A stretch of DNA of 64,000 nt from Microbacterium phyllosphaerae (GCF_017876435.1 NZ_JAGIOA010000001.1:3410001-3474000), one strand, 5' to 3'; shown: positions 50,318 to 59,215, counted from the first letter of the stretch. Notes: generated from the letters alone by a model not told the origin. Numbers and translations: made by a program.

Positions 50318-51211
50318 ATGCTCTGGCCGTTCGGAACGACATGGCGCCCGGTGCGGCAGAAGCGCCGCAGCACGGTCGACCTGCGCTGGCTCAGCGCCCG
50401 CACGTGGACCCGCCGCTGGTATCCGCAGGGCATCGATCTCGGACTGTGGCACGGCCGACGCACCCTCGCGGTGAGCTGGTTCCGTCAGCGGCTCGACGGG
50501 CACCACCTCGCATCGCGTGTCGCGTTCGTCGATCTCGACCGCTCGCGCCACCTCGACGTGCTGCTCGCCGTCGAGGAAGACGGTGTGCTGCAGCCCGCGC
50601 GCATCCACGCCGGCGGCCTCGCCTGGTTCGATGACAGGCTCTTCGTCGCAGCGACCGGCAAGGGCATCTGGGAGTTCGACCTCGCCGGCATCCGCCGCGT
50701 CCGCGGTGCCGAGGCGCGACGCCTCGCCGGCGCCGCCGGTCGCGGCCTGCGCGCCACCGCTCTCGTCGCGGTGCGCACGCGCGTGCATCCGATCGACATC
50801 CGGTGCTCATATCTCGGTCGCGTGTTCGACGACGATGGCACACCCCTGCGTCGGGTGCTGATCGGCGAGTATCTGAAAGACGACACGGGTCGCATCGCGG
50901 AGTTCTCGATCCCGGAATCGGACGACGACGCGTTCCGCGAAGAGAGCCGCTTCTCCCCCGGCATCCGTCGCATGCAGGGCGCGGTGCGCTGGGGCGACCG
51001 GCACTTCATCAGTCAGTCCGATCGCATGCACCCCGGAGTCCTGTGGACCGGGACGCGCGACGCGCTGGTACGCGACCGGGTGCCGCTCCCGGTCGGATGC
51101 GAGGACCTGGCGCTCGACCTCGACGCGAAGCTGCTCTGGTCGCTCGGGGAGCATCCGTGGAAGCGCGTGGTCCGCGGAATTCCGTTCGCATCGCTCGGGG
51201 TCGACGACTGA
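50318..51211 (+). CDS. Unknown protein with propeller-like repeats
   Basis: The 297-residue protein begins MLWPFGTTWRPV, and has alternating strands with GLAWFDDRLFVAATGKGIWEFDL and GAVRWGDRHFISQSD, suggesting a beta-propeller. No signal peptide is seen. Family unknown; similar proteins in actinobacteria are annotated only as hypothetical. GACGAT lies six bases before ATG 50318. It is divergent from the glycan operon across a 150-bp gap and could be functionally linked to it, but this is not established. Confidence 0.65.
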   Translation: MLWPFGTTWRPVRQKRRSTVDLRWLSARTWTRRWYPQGIDLGLWHGRRTLAVSWFRQRLDGHHLASRVAFVDLDRSRHLDVLLAVEEDGVLQPARIHAGGLAWFDDRLFVAATGKGIWEFDLAGIRRVRGAEARRLAGAAGRGLRATALVAVRTRVHPIDIRCSYLGRVFDDDGTPLRRVLIGEYLKDDTGRIAEFSIPESDDDAFREESRFSPGIRRMQGAVRWGDRHFISQSDRMHPGVLWTGTRDALVRDRVPLPVGCEDLALDLDAKLLWSLGEHPWKRVVRGIPFASLGVDD

Positions 51212-51248
51212 CAGCTGACCCTTCAGGTCGCGAACGTAGACTGTCCGG

Positions 51249-51593
51249 GTGAAGAACCGCGCACCTTTCCTCGTCTACACCGTGCTCCGACTGCTGGCTT
51301 TCCTCGTGCCGCTCGCGATCCTGTGGTTCTTCTTCCCGATCTTCCGCGAGTTCTGGTGGCTGGCCGCGATCTTCGCCGCCCTCATCGGCGTCAGCATCTC
51401 GATGCTGTTCCTGCGCGCGCCGCTGACCGACGCGTCCGCGCGGCTCGTCGAGCGCCGGGGCGGACGCAGCGAGGCCGAGCAGGCCGATGCGGATGCCGAA
51501 GACGAGGCGATCGACGACGCCACCGCGGCCGACACAGCTCTCCCCGCCGACACAGCCCTCCCGGCCGACACAGCCACTCGCCGCGAGGACTGA
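51249..51593 (+). CDS. DUF4229 membrane protein with repeated tail
   Basis: The 114-residue protein has two helices in its first 58 residues (FLVYTVLRLLAFLVPLAILWFF and FWWLAAIFAALIGVSISMLFL), the DUF4229 plan, followed by an acidic tail with the 6-residue repeat ADTALP. GTG 51249 has TAGACT (51237-51242) six bases upstream. It converges with menA, one base apart, an association common in actinobacteria. Function unknown. Confidence 0.83.
   Translation: MKNRAPFLVYTVLRLLAFLVPLAILWFFFPIFREFWWLAAIFAALIGVSISMLFLRAPLTDASARLVERRGGRSEAEQADADAEDEAIDDATAADTALPADTALPADTATRRED
51528..51575. repeat. 18-bp tandem repeat in DUF4229 gene
   Basis: Two and two-thirds copies of GCCGACACAGCYCTCCCS (starting 51528, 51546, 51564) encode ADTALP units in the acidic C-terminal tail. 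The third copy is truncated. Copy number probably varies between strains. Confidence 0.8.
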
Positions 51594-51594
51594 C

Positions 51595-52572
51595 TCAGAA
51601 GGCGAGCGCCCAGAAGAACGCGCCCGAGTACAGCAGTGCTGTCAGCGAGGTCAGCGCGAGGGCGATGACCAGCTCCTTCGCCTGGCGGTACGTCCAGACG
51701 ATCAGGATCGCCGGGAGCCCCGCGAGCAGCGCCAACAGGCCGATCCAGGCGATCGGGTACAGCAGAGCGATGAAGGCCAGGATGCCGAACGGCACCAGCA
51801 CGAACAGGGTGAACAGCACCTGCGTCGCGCGCTTGCCGATCAGCACCGTGAGTGTGCGCTTGCCGACCACGCGATCCTGATCGATGTCGCGCAGGTTGTT
51901 GGCCAGAAGCACGGCGCAGGCGAACAGACCCGCGGCGACGGCTCCGAGCCAGGCCTGCTGCGGCAGCACGAACACCTGCACCCAGGTGGTGCCGAGGGTC
52001 GCGACGAGTCCGAAGAAGATGAAGACGAAGACCTCGCCGAGAGCGTTGTAGCCGTAGGGCCTCTTGCCCCCGGTGTAGAACCAGGCGGCGATGATGCAGG
52101 CCGCGCCGATCGCCAGCATCCACCACTGCTCCGTGCGGATGACGATCGCGACGCCGACCGCCGCGGCGAGAGCGAAGAACACGAGCGCCGCGATGAGCAC
52201 GGTGCGGGGCTTCACGCGGCCGGATGCCGTGAGGCGCGCGGGGCCGACACGCACCGCATCGGTCCCGCGGATGCCGTCGCTGTAGTCGTTCGCGAAGTTC
52301 ACGCCGATCTGCAGCAGCACAGCGACCGCGAGGCAGGCGAGGGCGATGACCCAGTGGAACTCGGGCCCGGTGCTGCGCGCGGCGCCGGTGCCGATCACGA
52401 CCGGCGCGACCGCCAATGGCAGGGTGCGCAGGCGTGCCGCGCCGATCCAGTCGCCGACCGTGACCGGACCCGCCTCGATGACGGGTCGCTGGGCCGGGTC
52501 GCCGCTCGCCCGCTTCGCGGGATTGCCGCTCACGCGGGTCGGATTCTTCTTGCGCTTCGAGGATGCTGCCAC
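51595..52572 (-). CDS. menA: 1,4-dihydroxy-2-naphthoate polyprenyltransferase MenA
   Basis: The 325-residue membrane enzyme has eight to nine helices and the UbiA-family Asp motifs: NFANDYSDGIRGTD (about residue 95) and NNLRDIDQDRVVGKRTL (about residue 225). RLRTLPLAVAPVVIGTG is MenA-like. It attaches the polyprenyl chain to dihydroxynaphthoate. The ~40-residue Lys/Pro-rich head is longer than usual. GTG 52572 has TAGGAT (52580-52585) seven bases upstream. It is separated from the other men genes by ~34 kb. Confidence 0.92.
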   Translation of the reverse strand: MAASSKRKKNPTRVSGNPAKRASGDPAQRPVIEAGPVTVGDWIGAARLRTLPLAVAPVVIGTGAARSTGPEFHWVIALACLAVAVLLQIGVNFANDYSDGIRGTDAVRVGPARLTASGRVKPRTVLIAALVFFALAAAVGVAIVIRTEQWWMLAIGAACIIAAWFYTGGKRPYGYNALGEVFVFIFFGLVATLGTTWVQVFVLPQQAWLGAVAAGLFACAVLLANNLRDIDQDRVVGKRTLTVLIGKRATQVLFTLFVLVPFGILAFIALLYPIAWIGLLALLAGLPAILIVWTYRQAKELVIALALTSLTALLYSGAFFWALAF

Positions 52573-52620
52573 GCAGGGAATCCTACTGGGGCACCCGATG
52601 AGCGCCGTGGCGAGGGGACC

Positions 52621-53265
52621 TCAGTCGCGGGTGAAGGTCAGGTGCGTGACGCCGGACTCGGCGACCTCGGACGCGACGTCGTAGCCGTTCTCGATGCCTC
52701 GCAGGCCGTCCCAGATGCGCTCTCCGCTGCCGAGCACGAGGGGAGCGACCGCGAGGTGCACCCGGTCGACCAATCCTGCGCGGAGGAACTGCCGCACGAC
52801 GTCGATACCGCCGCCGATGCGCACGTCTCCGCTGCCGGCCGCCTCGATCGCACGCGGCAGGATCTCTTCGGGCGCCGCATCGACGAAGTGGAAGACCGTG
52901 CCGTTCGCGAACTCGATCGAGTCGCGGGCCGTGTGTGTGAGCACGTAGACCGGAAGGTGGAAGGGGGGCTCGTCACCCCACCAGCCACGCCACTCCGGGT
53001 CGTCCGGATTCTGGTGCAGACCGAACATGCCCGCGCCCATGATCTCGGCGCCGATGCCTTCGAAGTAGGCGTGGGCGTACTTCTCGTCGACCCCCGTCGT
53101 GCCGGCGCCGGAGTCGTCTCCGAGCACGCGGGTGCGGAACGTGCGCGTGGCCGCATAGGCCGCGACCAGACGCGGCCAGTCGTCACCGAACGGCTTCTCG
53201 GGTGTCTGATCGGTGGTGGTCGCGAATCCGTCGAGGGACACGTTGAGATCGACGCGGACGGCCAT
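52621..53265 (-). CDS. RibD C-terminal/dihydrofolate reductase-like protein
   Basis: The 214-residue protein begins VRVDLNVSLDGFATT and ends HLAVAPLVLGSG...GVTHLTFTRD, the RibD_C reductase fold; DVRIGGGIDVVRQFLRAGLVD (about residue 150) is the NADPH loop. It is one of the many paralogous stand-alone RibD_C proteins in actinobacteria, whose substrates are mostly unknown; it is not the folate enzyme itself. A purine-rich SD precedes ATG 53265. Confidence 0.85.
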   Translation of the reverse strand: MAVRVDLNVSLDGFATTTDQTPEKPFGDDWPRLVAAYAATRTFRTRVLGDDSGAGTTGVDEKYAHAYFEGIGAEIMGAGMFGLHQNPDDPEWRGWWGDEPPFHLPVYVLTHTARDSIEFANGTVFHFVDAAPEEILPRAIEAAGSGDVRIGGGIDVVRQFLRAGLVDRVHLAVAPLVLGSGERIWDGLRGIENGYDVASEVAESGVTHLTFTRD

Positions 53266-53301
53266 GATGCTCTCTCTTCTGCAGGTGTCGGCTGGTGCGG
53301 G

Positions 53302-53592
53302 TCAGGCGTTCGGGTTGCTGTCCTTGCCGTCGAGCCAGAGCGTGTCGGATGCATCGCCGTGGGCCCCGCCCTTGCCGACGTGCTTGTCACTGATCTTCGG
53401 TCCCTTGAGGATCACGTGCACCATGGCCTGGGCATGGCCGTGACCGAGGCTGTATTCCTCCTTGAGCCAGTTGAGCACCACGGTCGACTTCGTGGTCTCG
53501 TCGAAACCCTGCTCCTTGGCGAGCTCGATGAACTGCCGCGGGGTGAGGCCGGTCTGGGTCTCGACCTTGTCGAGGTATGCCTGGAAGGACAT
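53302..53592 (-). CDS. DUF4287-domain protein
   Basis: The 96-residue protein is almost entirely the DUF4287 helical domain: FQAYLDKVETQTGLTPRQFIELAKEQGF and VVLNWLKEEYSLGHGHAQAMVHVI. DUF4287 often accompanies DUF5655 transporters/binders. CAGGAGC precedes ATG 53592. It lies 36 bp upstream of the RibD_C gene, same strand, possibly one transcript. Confidence 0.85.
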   Translation of the reverse strand: MSFQAYLDKVETQTGLTPRQFIELAKEQGFDETTKSTVVLNWLKEEYSLGHGHAQAMVHVILKGPKISDKHVGKGGAHGDASDTLWLDGKDSNPNA

Positions 53593-53687
53593 GGGTGCTC
53601 CTGGGAGTCTGCGCGGGCGGTGGGATCCTCTGCGGTGAGAGATCTGTCACAGTATGGCCGCTGCGACGCCGTTGTTCCAGAGTGCGA

Positions 53688-54158
53688 TCAGGCCTCGACG
53701 GATGCCTCTGGGCCGACGGCGATGATCGGCCGGTGCTCGTAGTAGGTCTGCAGCACGACCGTGGTGCGGGTGCTCACGTTCGCGGCCAGGCGGATGTCGC
53801 GGACGAGCTCTTCGAGCGCACGCGGCGAGGCGACCCGCACGAACAGCATGTAGCTCGCGTCACCGGCGATCGAGTGGCACGCCTCGATCGCGTCGAGGTG
53901 CTCGAGAAGCTCGGGCGCATTGTCGGGCTGGGCGGGGTCGAGAGGGGTGATCTCGATGAACGCCGACAGCGGTGTGCCGACCAGTTCGGGATCGAGGATC
54001 GCTCGGTATCCGGTGATGACTCCGCGGGTCTCGAGGCGACGGAGTCGCGACTGCACGGCCGACACCGACAGGCCCACAGCATCCGACAGCTGGGACAGTG
54101 TGGCCCTCCCGTCGCGAGAGATCGCGGCCAGGATCGCGCGGTCGACAGAATCATCCAT
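53688..54158 (-). CDS. Lrp/AsnC-family regulator
   Basis: The 156-residue protein has the N-terminal HTH (RDGRATLSQLSDAVGLSVSAVQSRLRRLETRGVITGY) and a C-terminal RAM ligand domain (ACHSIAGDASYMLFVRVASPRALEELVRDIR). ATG 54158 has TAATCT (54166-54171) seven bases upstream. It is divergent from the DUF6421-SDR operon with a perfect 7-bp inverted repeat in the gap, so it probably regulates both itself and that operon, in response to an amino acid or similar ligand. Confidence 0.9.
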   Translation of the reverse strand: MDDSVDRAILAAISRDGRATLSQLSDAVGLSVSAVQSRLRRLETRGVITGYRAILDPELVGTPLSAFIEITPLDPAQPDNAPELLEHLDAIEACHSIAGDASYMLFVRVASPRALEELVRDIRLAANVSTRTTVVLQTYYEHRPIIAVGPEASVEA

Positions 54159-54178
54159 GGATGTAAGATTATCGTCAG

Positions 54179-54199
54179 GATTCCGTATATGCCGGAATC
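54179..54199. promoter_or_regulatory. Lrp-type operator
   Basis: GATTCCG (54179-54185) and CGGAATC (54193-54199) are perfect inverted arms around TATATGC. It sits just upstream of the lrp -10 and 32 bp before the DUF6421 start, well placed to control both directions. Confidence 0.7.
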
Positions 54200-54230
54200 T
54201 TTCCGTCAAACTCTCCGATCGGAGGTCCCG

Positions 54231-55670
54231 ATGTCCATCATTTCCGCCCACAGCACTGCTGTTCAGGCCATCGTCGGCGAACCCGAGGTCGTCGAGGACG
54301 CATCGATCGCCGAGCAGAGCACCGCCTGGGCGCAGCTGAAGGATGCGGCGATCGCGATCCGCGAGATGCAGATCAAGGACGGCTCGATCCCGGATGCCGC
54401 GCACCACGCCGCCGCCCGCGACCTCGTCGCCGCGATCACCTCCGGCATCCGCGCTCTCGCCCCTGCCTTCCCGCACGACGCCGACTACCTCGCCGCCTCC
54501 GTGGTCGACTTCGACCGCTGGGTCTCGGAGGGCTTCGGCGTGCCGGACTTCCTCGATTCGCTCATGGCCTTCCAGCCGCAGCAGCACCGCGTCGACGGCA
54601 TCCGTCACCTGGTCGTCTTCCCGATGTACACGCAGAACGGCTCGAGCGATCGCCTCGTCGAGGCGCTCATCGTCGAGACGATCTGGCCGGAGTTCATCGC
54701 CGCCCTCGAGGCCGGCGACTATGGCAACAAGTTGTTCGTCTCGCTGCGCCTGGTCGACTTCACTCCCGGGTACGACACGAACTCGGCCGTGCTGTTCCCC
54801 GAGACGGTCGCGATGCGTGAGATCCCGTCGTTCACGTGGGGTGCGATCTTCCAGGACCGCGAGGCCGCTCGCTACCGCCGGGTCACCCGTGCGGCGGCCG
54901 AGATCACCAACCTCGATCTGCCGGAACGCGCTGCCGCGATGCTCGACGACCAGCAGATGGCCGAGAAGACGTTCGTGATGTGGGACATCATCCACGACCG
55001 CACCCACATGCGCGGCGATCTTCCGTTCGACCCGTTCATGATCAAGCAGCGGATGCCGTTCTTCCTCTACTCGCTCGAGGAGATGCGCTGCGACATGACG
55101 GCGTTCCGCGAGTCGGTGAACATCGAGCGCACTCTCGCCGCCCGCATCGCCGCGGGCGAGGAGCTCACCGAGACCGAGCAGGAGATGCACGACTACGCGC
55201 ACCTCGTGCAGTACGCGGTGATCTTCGACCGGATCTTCCGCTTCTCGATCACCGGCACGCGCACGCGCAACTACGACGCCGTCGGCGGACAGCTGCTGTT
55301 CGCCTGGCTGCACCAGCGTGGAGTGCTGCACTGGACCGACACCGCCCTCGCATTCGACTGGGACAACGTGCCGGACGCCGTCGTGGCTCTGGGCGACGCG
55401 ATCGACGACCTGTACTGGCACTCGATCGACCGTCCGAAGGTCGCTCACTGGCTCGCCGCGTATGAGCTCGTGCGCGGAACGCTCACGCCGCACCCGGCAT
55501 CGCAGTGGGCCCGCGGCCTGCCCGACGAGATCCTCGCCGGCGCGCCCAAGGGGTACACGGATGCCGTGATGGATGACGAGTTCCCGCTGTCGATGTTCTT
55601 CGAGACCCTCGACAAGAAGATGAAGACGGTCATCGAGTCGACCGTCGGCATCCGGGGCACCGACGACTGA
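54231..55670 (+). CDS. DUF6421 family protein
   Basis: The 479-residue soluble protein has no signal or membrane segment. Stretches that look conserved include RVDGIRHLVVFPMYTQNGSSDRLVEALIVE (about residue 120) and KTFVMWDIIHDRTHMRGDLPFDP (about 245-267), whose IHDRTH recalls a metal-binding His/Asp/His set. I recall it as DUF6421, an actinobacterial family of unknown function. GGAGG precedes ATG 54231. An SDR gene follows after a hairpin; an Lrp regulator is divergent. Enzymatic activity on a ligand sensed by the Lrp protein is plausible only. Confidence 0.8.
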   Translation: MSIISAHSTAVQAIVGEPEVVEDASIAEQSTAWAQLKDAAIAIREMQIKDGSIPDAAHHAAARDLVAAITSGIRALAPAFPHDADYLAASVVDFDRWVSEGFGVPDFLDSLMAFQPQQHRVDGIRHLVVFPMYTQNGSSDRLVEALIVETIWPEFIAALEAGDYGNKLFVSLRLVDFTPGYDTNSAVLFPETVAMREIPSFTWGAIFQDREAARYRRVTRAAAEITNLDLPERAAAMLDDQQMAEKTFVMWDIIHDRTHMRGDLPFDPFMIKQRMPFFLYSLEEMRCDMTAFRESVNIERTLAARIAAGEELTETEQEMHDYAHLVQYAVIFDRIFRFSITGTRTRNYDAVGGQLLFAWLHQRGVLHWTDTALAFDWDNVPDAVVALGDAIDDLYWHSIDRPKVAHWLAAYELVRGTLTPHPASQWARGLPDEILAGAPKGYTDAVMDDEFPLSMFFETLDKKMKTVIESTVGIRGTDD

Positions 55671-55721
55671 CTCGAATCGCGCATTTCTGGGGTTCGGTCG
55701 CGTGGGGCGACCGGACGCAGC

Positions 55722-55766
55722 GTCTGCGGCCATTCCTGCCCGGGGTGGCCGCAGACCTGTTTCTTC
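55722..55766 (+). terminator. Intrinsic terminator between DUF6421 and SDR genes
   Basis: A perfect 11-bp stem GTCTGCGGCCA/TGGCCGCAGAC (55722-55732/55746-55756) with a 13-base loop is followed by CTGTTTCTTC. It lies only 16 bases before the SDR start, so it would attenuate SDR expression. Confidence 0.75.
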
Positions 55767-55781
55767 ACGAGAGTTGAGCAC

Positions 55782-56423
55782 ATGAGCGTCACGGATCGAA
55801 CGATCGTCCTCGCCGGAGCCACCAGCGACTCCGGCCTCGCCCTCGCGCGCGCACTCGTCGAGGCCGGTGCGCGGGTTGTCGCGACAGGCCGCTCCGCCGA
55901 CCGCCTGGAATCCCTGCGGGCGGTCGGCGCGGAGGTCGAGGTGGCGGACGCCACCTCCCTCGCTTCGATGACAGACCTGGCCGCGCGTCTGGGCGCCGTC
56001 GACGCCGTGATCCCCCTGGTCGGCGGCTGGCGTGGCGGCGGCGGGCTCGCCGGACAGTCGGATGCCGACTTCGCAGCCCTCCTCCCCGCTCTCGACGCGG
56101 TGCGAGCGACCAGCCGGGCGTTCGACAGCGCGCTGCGTGCGTCGGAGGCCGGTCGCTTCGTGATCGTCTCGTCGACTGCGGTCGGTCGCCCTCTCGCGGG
56201 CGGTGCGAACTATGCGGCCGTGAAGGCGGCGAGCGAGGCATGGACCCGCGCGGTCGCACAGGGCTTCGCGAAGGCCGCGCGGGATGCCGCGGAGCCGCTG
56301 CGGGCGGCATCCGTCGTCTTCCGCGCGAAGGCTCTCGATCCGGCATCCCTCGTGCCGCGTGTCCTCGCCCTGTGGGACGCCGACGCCACGGACCTCAACG
56401 ACCAGATCATCACGCTCGACTGA
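55782..56423 (+). CDS. Short-chain dehydrogenase/reductase
   Basis: The 213-residue protein has the SDR cofactor motif VLAGATSDSGLALARAL (about residue 10), the active-site Ser region FVIVSSTAVG (about residue 127) and YAAVKAASEAW (YxxxK, about residue 145). It is shorter than typical SDRs (~250) because the C-terminal substrate loop is small. It should oxidise or reduce a small substrate with NAD(P). It follows DUF6421 across a terminator-like hairpin, so it is likely a differentially expressed operon member. Confidence 0.87.
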   Translation: MSVTDRTIVLAGATSDSGLALARALVEAGARVVATGRSADRLESLRAVGAEVEVADATSLASMTDLAARLGAVDAVIPLVGGWRGGGGLAGQSDADFAALLPALDAVRATSRAFDSALRASEAGRFVIVSSTAVGRPLAGGANYAAVKAASEAWTRAVAQGFAKAARDAAEPLRAASVVFRAKALDPASLVPRVLALWDADATDLNDQIITLD

Positions 56424-56484
56424 CGGAGCCGATCAGTTCGGGCGCCGCGACCCCGCCCTCGTCACCGTCTCGCCTCTGCCTGCG

Positions 56485-58008
56485 TCAGCGCCTGATCTCG
56501 GGGACCTCTGGCGGCAGCCCGCGCACGGGCGGCGGGGCGTCGGGCCTCGGGGCTCGGCCCTTCTCACCTGGGGCAGCTCGGGCCGGAGCTTCCTCTGCCT
56601 CGCCGGCGGCGTGGTCGCCCTCGGCACCCTCCGCACCGTCGGTGTTCTCCGCGTTCGGGTCCTGCTCCGGCGCATTCGCGTAGAGCTCCGTGAGCTTGCG
56701 GTATGACTTCGTGAAGAACGCCAGTGTTCCCGCGATCACCATGATGATGCCGGCGAACAGGCAGATCAGCGCGATGCCTCGGGCCTCTCCCTCGCCGAGC
56801 AGCCACTCCCACTGCCGCTGACCGGCGTCTGTCTTCATGTACGGGATGATCAGGAACTCGGCGATCGGCGCGATCAGGAACGCCGTGATCGGTGCGGCGG
56901 CGGCCTCCATCGCGGCGGCGACTCCGAACACTCGACCCTGCCGGTCGTAGCGGACGACCTTCTGGATGATCGTCTGCTCGGCGGCCTCGACCGGTGGCAC
57001 GAGCGCCATGTAGATCCACATGCCGATGACGTAGAGCGGCCACCACTCGCGCAGCATGAACACCGACCCGAGCAGCCCCATCGCGATGACGACGAGCAGA
57101 AGTGTGCGCATCGGTTTCGCGCCGAGACCGAACTTCGCGACCAGGCCGCCACCGATCAGGAAGCCCGTCGAGGCGAACGCGAGCGCGAATCCCCACATCT
57201 GGGCGTCGAACAGGGTCAGCCCGTACGGATCCATCAGCGCCATGTACACGCCGCCGATGAGGTTGTTGAAGGTCGAGAAGATGATCAGCGCGAAGAGCCC
57301 GGGAGCGAGACGGATGGCCTTCACGCTGCCGCGGAAGTCGAGCGCGCTCGTGGCGTCGGGGTCGGGTGTCGGCGCGCCCTCGGGAATGCGGATGAAGAGC
57401 AGGTGCACGAACGTGAGCACCATGGCGCCGATGGCGATCGCGAGTGTCCAGCCCATGCCGAGGAAACCGATCGACAGGCCCGAGAACACGCTCGTCACGA
57501 GGAACGCGAGGCCCTGCACGGTGCCGACGAGGCCGTTGGCGTTGGCCCGTCGGTCTTCGGGCACGAGCAGCGTGACCGTCGTCGAGAGCGCGATGTTGCG
57601 CAGCTGCTCGATGACCCCGCCGAACAGGATGACCGCCGAGAACGCCCAGAACCACGGACCGCCGAGGTCGAGCAGCGCGGATTCGGGCTGCCACAGGTAG
57701 AGCAGGCCGGCGACAAGGAAGGCGACGGTCGAGATGACGCTCGAGAGCAGCATCACGGTGTGCTTGCGATTGCGGTCGACGATCGTGCCGAACAACATCG
57801 CGAAGAAGGCGATGAACAGCATGTACGCGCCGCCGATGACACCGGTCGCGAGCACCGACTGCGTCTCGATGTAGACCCAGAATGTGAGGGCGAACCACAG
57901 GAAGCTCGTCGTCACGTTCGCGATGAGCGTGTTGACGAGGACGTTCGCGAAGGCGGTCTTCGCTGCGGTGCGCTCCATGAGTTCGAGGGTAGGCGCGGCA
58001 TCCGACAT
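56485..58008 (-). CDS. MFS transporter with long low-complexity tail
   Basis: The protein has about twelve helices with an MFS arrangement: FFAMLFGTIVDRNRKHTVMLLS (motif A-like, about residue 65) and later GFALAFASTGFLIGGGLVAKFG. It resembles enterobactin-exporter-like/macrolide-exporter MFS proteins. The last ~75 residues are a Glu/Ala/Pro-rich cytoplasmic tail. Start ATG 58008 (507 residues) is used; ATG 57978, with TACCCT seven bases upstream, would drop ten residues and is also plausible. Substrate unknown. Confidence 0.82.
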   Translation of the reverse strand: MSDAAPTLELMERTAAKTAFANVLVNTLIANVTTSFLWFALTFWVYIETQSVLATGVIGGAYMLFIAFFAMLFGTIVDRNRKHTVMLLSSVISTVAFLVAGLLYLWQPESALLDLGGPWFWAFSAVILFGGVIEQLRNIALSTTVTLLVPEDRRANANGLVGTVQGLAFLVTSVFSGLSIGFLGMGWTLAIAIGAMVLTFVHLLFIRIPEGAPTPDPDATSALDFRGSVKAIRLAPGLFALIIFSTFNNLIGGVYMALMDPYGLTLFDAQMWGFALAFASTGFLIGGGLVAKFGLGAKPMRTLLLVVIAMGLLGSVFMLREWWPLYVIGMWIYMALVPPVEAAEQTIIQKVVRYDRQGRVFGVAAAMEAAAAPITAFLIAPIAEFLIIPYMKTDAGQRQWEWLLGEGEARGIALICLFAGIIMVIAGTLAFFTKSYRKLTELYANAPEQDPNAENTDGAEGAEGDHAAGEAEEAPARAAPGEKGRAPRPDAPPPVRGLPPEVPEIRR

Positions 58009-58128
58009 CCGGTAGGGGTCCCGATCCGCGGACGCGGCCCCGCGCTGCGGACGAATCCGGCGGAACAGCGCGCAGATCGGGACACCGTGCACAGATCGGG
58101 ACCGGCATCCGCCCCGTAGGCTTGTCCG

Positions 58129-59196
58129 GTGACTATTCAGCATGACCCCGCTGTCCGGGGCTTCGCCAGCGACAACTATTCCGGCGTCCACCCCGAGGTC
58201 CTCGCGGCCATCGCGACCGCGAACGGCGGCCACCAGGTCGCGTACGGCGAGGATGCCTACACGGAGCGCCTGCAGGAGGTCTTCCGCACGCACTTCGGCG
58301 AGGGCGTCCAGGCCTTCCCCGTCTTCAACGGCACCGGTGCGAACGTCACCGGACTGCAGTCGATGCTGCCGCGTTGGGGCGCCGTGATCTCGGCATCCAC
58401 CGCGCACATCAACGTCGACGAGGGCGGTGCCCCCGAGAAGATCGGCGGCTTCAAGATCCTCGCCGTGCCGACCGAGAACGGCAAGCTCACCCCCGAGCTC
58501 GTCGACCGCGAGGCCTGGGGCTGGGGTGACGAGCACCGCGCGCAGCCGCTCGTCGTCTCGATCACGCAGTCGACCGAGCTCGGCACCCTGTACTCCGTCG
58601 ATGAGATCCGCGCACTCGCCGATCACGCGCACGAGCGCGGCATGACCCTGCACCTCGACGGCGCCCGCATCTCGAACGCCGCCGCCGCCCTCGACGTGCC
58701 GCTGCGCGCCTTCACCCGCGACGCCGGCGTCGACGTGCTGAGCTTCGGCGGCACCAAGAACGGCGCCATGCTCGGAGAGGCCATCGTGGTGCTGAACCCC
58801 GAGGCGTCGAACGGCCTGCAGTACTCGCGCAAGTTCAACATGCAGCTGTCGTCGAAGATGCGCTTCGTGTCCGCCCAGCTGATCGCCCTGCTCGAGGGCG
58901 ACCTGTGGCTGCGCAACGCCCAGCACGCGAACGCGATGGCCCAGCGCCTGCGCGGGTCGATCGAGGCAGGCATCGCCGACGGCACGATCAACGGCGTCAC
59001 CTTCACCCAGGCGACCCAGGCGAACGGCGTCTTCGCTCAGCTTCCCGACGGCATCGCCGACCAGCTGCGCGAGTCGTTCCGCTTCTACGACTGGGATGCC
59101 GCGCGCAACGAGGTCCGCTGGATGTGCGGCTTCGACACCGAGGAGTCCGACGTCGACGAGTTCGTCGCCGAGCTCGCGCGCCTCACCTCGCGCTGA
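58129..59196 (+). CDS. Low-specificity L-threonine aldolase (beta-eliminating lyase family)
   Basis: The 355-residue PLP enzyme has FASDNYSGVHPEVLAAI, the conserved GTGANVTGL (about residue 68), HLDGARISNAAAAL (Asp and Arg binding PLP, about residue 170) and DVLSFGGTKNGAMLGE with the PLP Lys (about residue 208). It cleaves threonine/allo-threonine to glycine and acetaldehyde. GTG 58129 has TAGGCT (58117-58122) six bases upstream. A 23-bp terminator follows. Confidence 0.9.
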   Translation: MTIQHDPAVRGFASDNYSGVHPEVLAAIATANGGHQVAYGEDAYTERLQEVFRTHFGEGVQAFPVFNGTGANVTGLQSMLPRWGAVISASTAHINVDEGGAPEKIGGFKILAVPTENGKLTPELVDREAWGWGDEHRAQPLVVSITQSTELGTLYSVDEIRALADHAHERGMTLHLDGARISNAAAALDVPLRAFTRDAGVDVLSFGGTKNGAMLGEAIVVLNPEASNGLQYSRKFNMQLSSKMRFVSAQLIALLEGDLWLRNAQHANAMAQRLRGSIEAGIADGTINGVTFTQATQANGVFAQLPDGIADQLRESFRFYDWDAARNEVRWMCGFDTEESDVDEFVAELARLTSR

Positions 59197-59215
59197 GCAT
59201 CGGGTCGCGGTCGCG

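Noticed and set aside
53688..55781. Extension of the Lrp gene to ~700 codons by an upstream ATG
   Set aside because: The extra part is antisense to DUF6421; the Lrp ATG at 54158 has a proper promoter and family-typical length.
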